This document shows positions 5,875-6,749 of a DNA stretch of 6,749 nt, in pieces (the first letter of the stretch is position 1; each line of letters starts with the position of its first letter). The stretch spans positions 1-6,749 of the forward strand of contig JAEXNZ010000276.1 of the NCBI GenBank assembly GCA_023439425.1, given 5' to 3'. This DNA is from Pseudomonadota bacterium (GTDB lineage: Bacteria > Pseudomonadota > Gammaproteobacteria > Xanthomonadales > Xanthomonadaceae). The position numbers and the translations under genes were made by a program. Under the pieces are notes generated by a model. That model saw only the letters and a program-made list of their open reading frames with translations, did no database searches and was not told the DNA's origin.

Positions 5875-6355
5875 ACTTCTCTCTATCTGCGGCATCGAAC
5901 ACTTGGCAAACGTCAAGTTCCTCGGATACGTACTGGCGGCCCTCTGTGTCCCTCAATCTGGCTCGGACCTTCCCGGTGTAGCCCGGCGTTGGCCAAACAT
6001 CGGCAGTCACAAAGACGTCCATCTGATCACCCGGGTCAAAGCGCACCTGCCGCTCTGACGGGAAATGCTCATCCAGTACCACGCCGACATTCTCATTGGA
6101 GTTCAGCGGACCGAAATCGATATCGAATGAGCGCGCATGAATCAAGTTGCGCTCCTGGCCTGGAGCGGAGAGATGGAAGGCAATGCGTCCTGCGGAACGA
6201 TTGGTGAGTACGAGTGGGATACGACCGTGGTTCCGCGTGTCCAAACATTCCCTCTCCTTAGGCTGTACAAGCACAAGACCAGTATCATCGGACGCGGCCT
6301 GCGCCTGGCTTGTAGCGAGCAGTAAAGCCAGAGCGGCGCGAATCCATAGAAGCAT
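5873..6355 (-). CDS. Secreted or periplasmic protein of unknown function
   Basis: A 160-residue protein with a clear signal peptide: MLLWIR, a Leu/Ala-rich core, and SQAQA with cleavage likely after Ala20. The ATG at 6355 follows GAGGGA by 8 bases. The mature part is mostly alternating polar and hydrophobic residues, suggesting beta strands: IPLVLTNRSAG (46-56), FDIDFG (77-82), a DPGDQMDVFVTADVW stretch (107-121), and GKVRARLRD (128-136). Two cysteines, Cys37 and Cys150, lie near the ends of the domain and could form one disulfide. The pattern is like a small immunoglobulin-like or beta-sandwich domain, but that is inference and I know no family name. It is the first gene of the two-gene operon. 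In a hand-counted 60-base sample (6181-6240) GC is 35/60, against 42/60 in the ene-reductase gene (4621-4680). Confidence 0.78.
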   Translation of the reverse strand: MLLWIRAALALLLATSQAQAASDDTGLVLVQPKERECLDTRNHGRIPLVLTNRSAGRIAFHLSAPGQERNLIHARSFDIDFGPLNSNENVGVVLDEHFPSERQVRFDPGDQMDVFVTADVWPTPGYTGKVRARLRDTEGRQYVSEELDVCQVFDAADREK

Positions 6356-6517
6356 GGTGGCAATCCCTCGCAGGGTGGGTCCGGATACGCATCATCGCGC
6401 ATTCCGGGAGGGCGTGCTGCCGGAAACCCGGGCGCTGTACCTGTCCGAAACCTGTGATAACGTCCGCCACAACCCCGGGCCGTTCGGCCTGGCCCCACGG
6501 ATGAAGGGAGCAGGGCA

Positions 6518-6733
6518 ATGGAAGACGGCGTCAATCGGTACCGGCCTCAACCGCTGAAGAAGCGCGACCCCCATCACGACGCCGTTATGGCGCGTGACCT
6601 GGAAACCATCAATACCGGAATCCGGCGCGAGTTCGGATCATTACCACTGGGCGGCTTACCCGTGGTTGCCAAGCGCAAGCCGGTGCTCCCCACTCTGGAT
6701 ACACCTGCGCTGGCTGCAGCGGAAAGCGAGTAA
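6518..6733 (+). CDS. Small basic hypothetical protein
   Basis: A 71-residue ORF that I do not recognise. The ATG is preceded by GGGAG with a 7-base gap and the frame ends in TAA, so it looks translatable. The protein has no membrane segment or signal peptide. The N-terminal half is charged and basic (RYRPQPLKKRDPHHD, residues 7-21), the middle holds a possible helix MARDLETINTGIRREFG (24-40), and the rest is Pro/Leu/Ala-rich. It diverges from the exported 160-residue gene, with 162 bases between the starts. Upstream, TGTGATAAC at 6453-6461 resembles an extended -10, without a convincing -35. It could be a small cytoplasmic or nucleic-acid-binding protein; nothing in the visible context decides this. 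Confidence 0.5.
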   Translation: MEDGVNRYRPQPLKKRDPHHDAVMARDLETINTGIRREFGSLPLGGLPVVAKRKPVLPTLDTPALAAAESE

Positions 6734-6749
6734 TTCGACACCGTAGAGC

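Noticed and set aside
6478..6490. Short GGCCG/CGGCC hairpin in the leader of the 71-residue ORF
   Set aside because: Only 5 bases of stem with a 2-base loop in GC-rich DNA, with several alternative pairings; likely chance.

Overview
The window looks like chromosome from a high-GC gammaproteobacterium of the Xanthomonadaceae, most likely Stenotrophomonas or a close relative. This is a judgement from GC-rich codon use and from remembered resemblance of the LytTR, acyltransferase and ene-reductase proteins to that group; no search was run. I see no RNA genes, insertion sequences, phage genes or CRISPR arrays.

Layout. (1) 1-227, minus: the 5' part of an acyltransferase-3 membrane protein cut by the window edge, divergent from (2) 345-1280, plus: a membrane-anchored LytTR DNA-binding regulator. 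A perfect inverted repeat sits directly before an alternative start of the regulator. (3) 3104-1255, minus: a three-gene operon encoding a polytopic membrane protein of unknown function, an exported alpha/beta hydrolase and a 77-residue two-helix membrane protein. Its last gene overlaps the end of the LytTR gene tail to tail. (4) 3254-4180, minus, and 4324-5454, plus: a divergent LysR-type regulator and Old Yellow Enzyme-type ene-reductase pair. The intergenic region carries a phased TTGC/GCAA cluster containing a T-N11-A box, the classic layout of a LysR regulator controlling its neighbour. (5) 6355-5439, minus: a two-gene operon of unknown exported or membrane-anchored proteins, with visibly lower GC than the ene-reductase gene. 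It converges on the ene-reductase gene with a 16-base overlap. (6) 6518-6733, plus: a small basic ORF of unknown function.

How the genes work together. The LysR protein probably senses an electrophile or metabolite and controls the flavin-dependent ene-reductase. The LytTR protein probably couples a membrane signal to transcription, perhaps of the divergent acyltransferase gene and perhaps also of the adjacent hydrolase operon. The three-gene operon and the two-gene operon each encode envelope proteins of unknown role and are tightly packed: in both, the stop codon of the upstream gene overlaps or abuts the ribosome binding site of the next. None of this amounts to clear evidence of a new defence or mobile system. 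The most interesting material is the regulatory DNA and the uncharacterised envelope operons.
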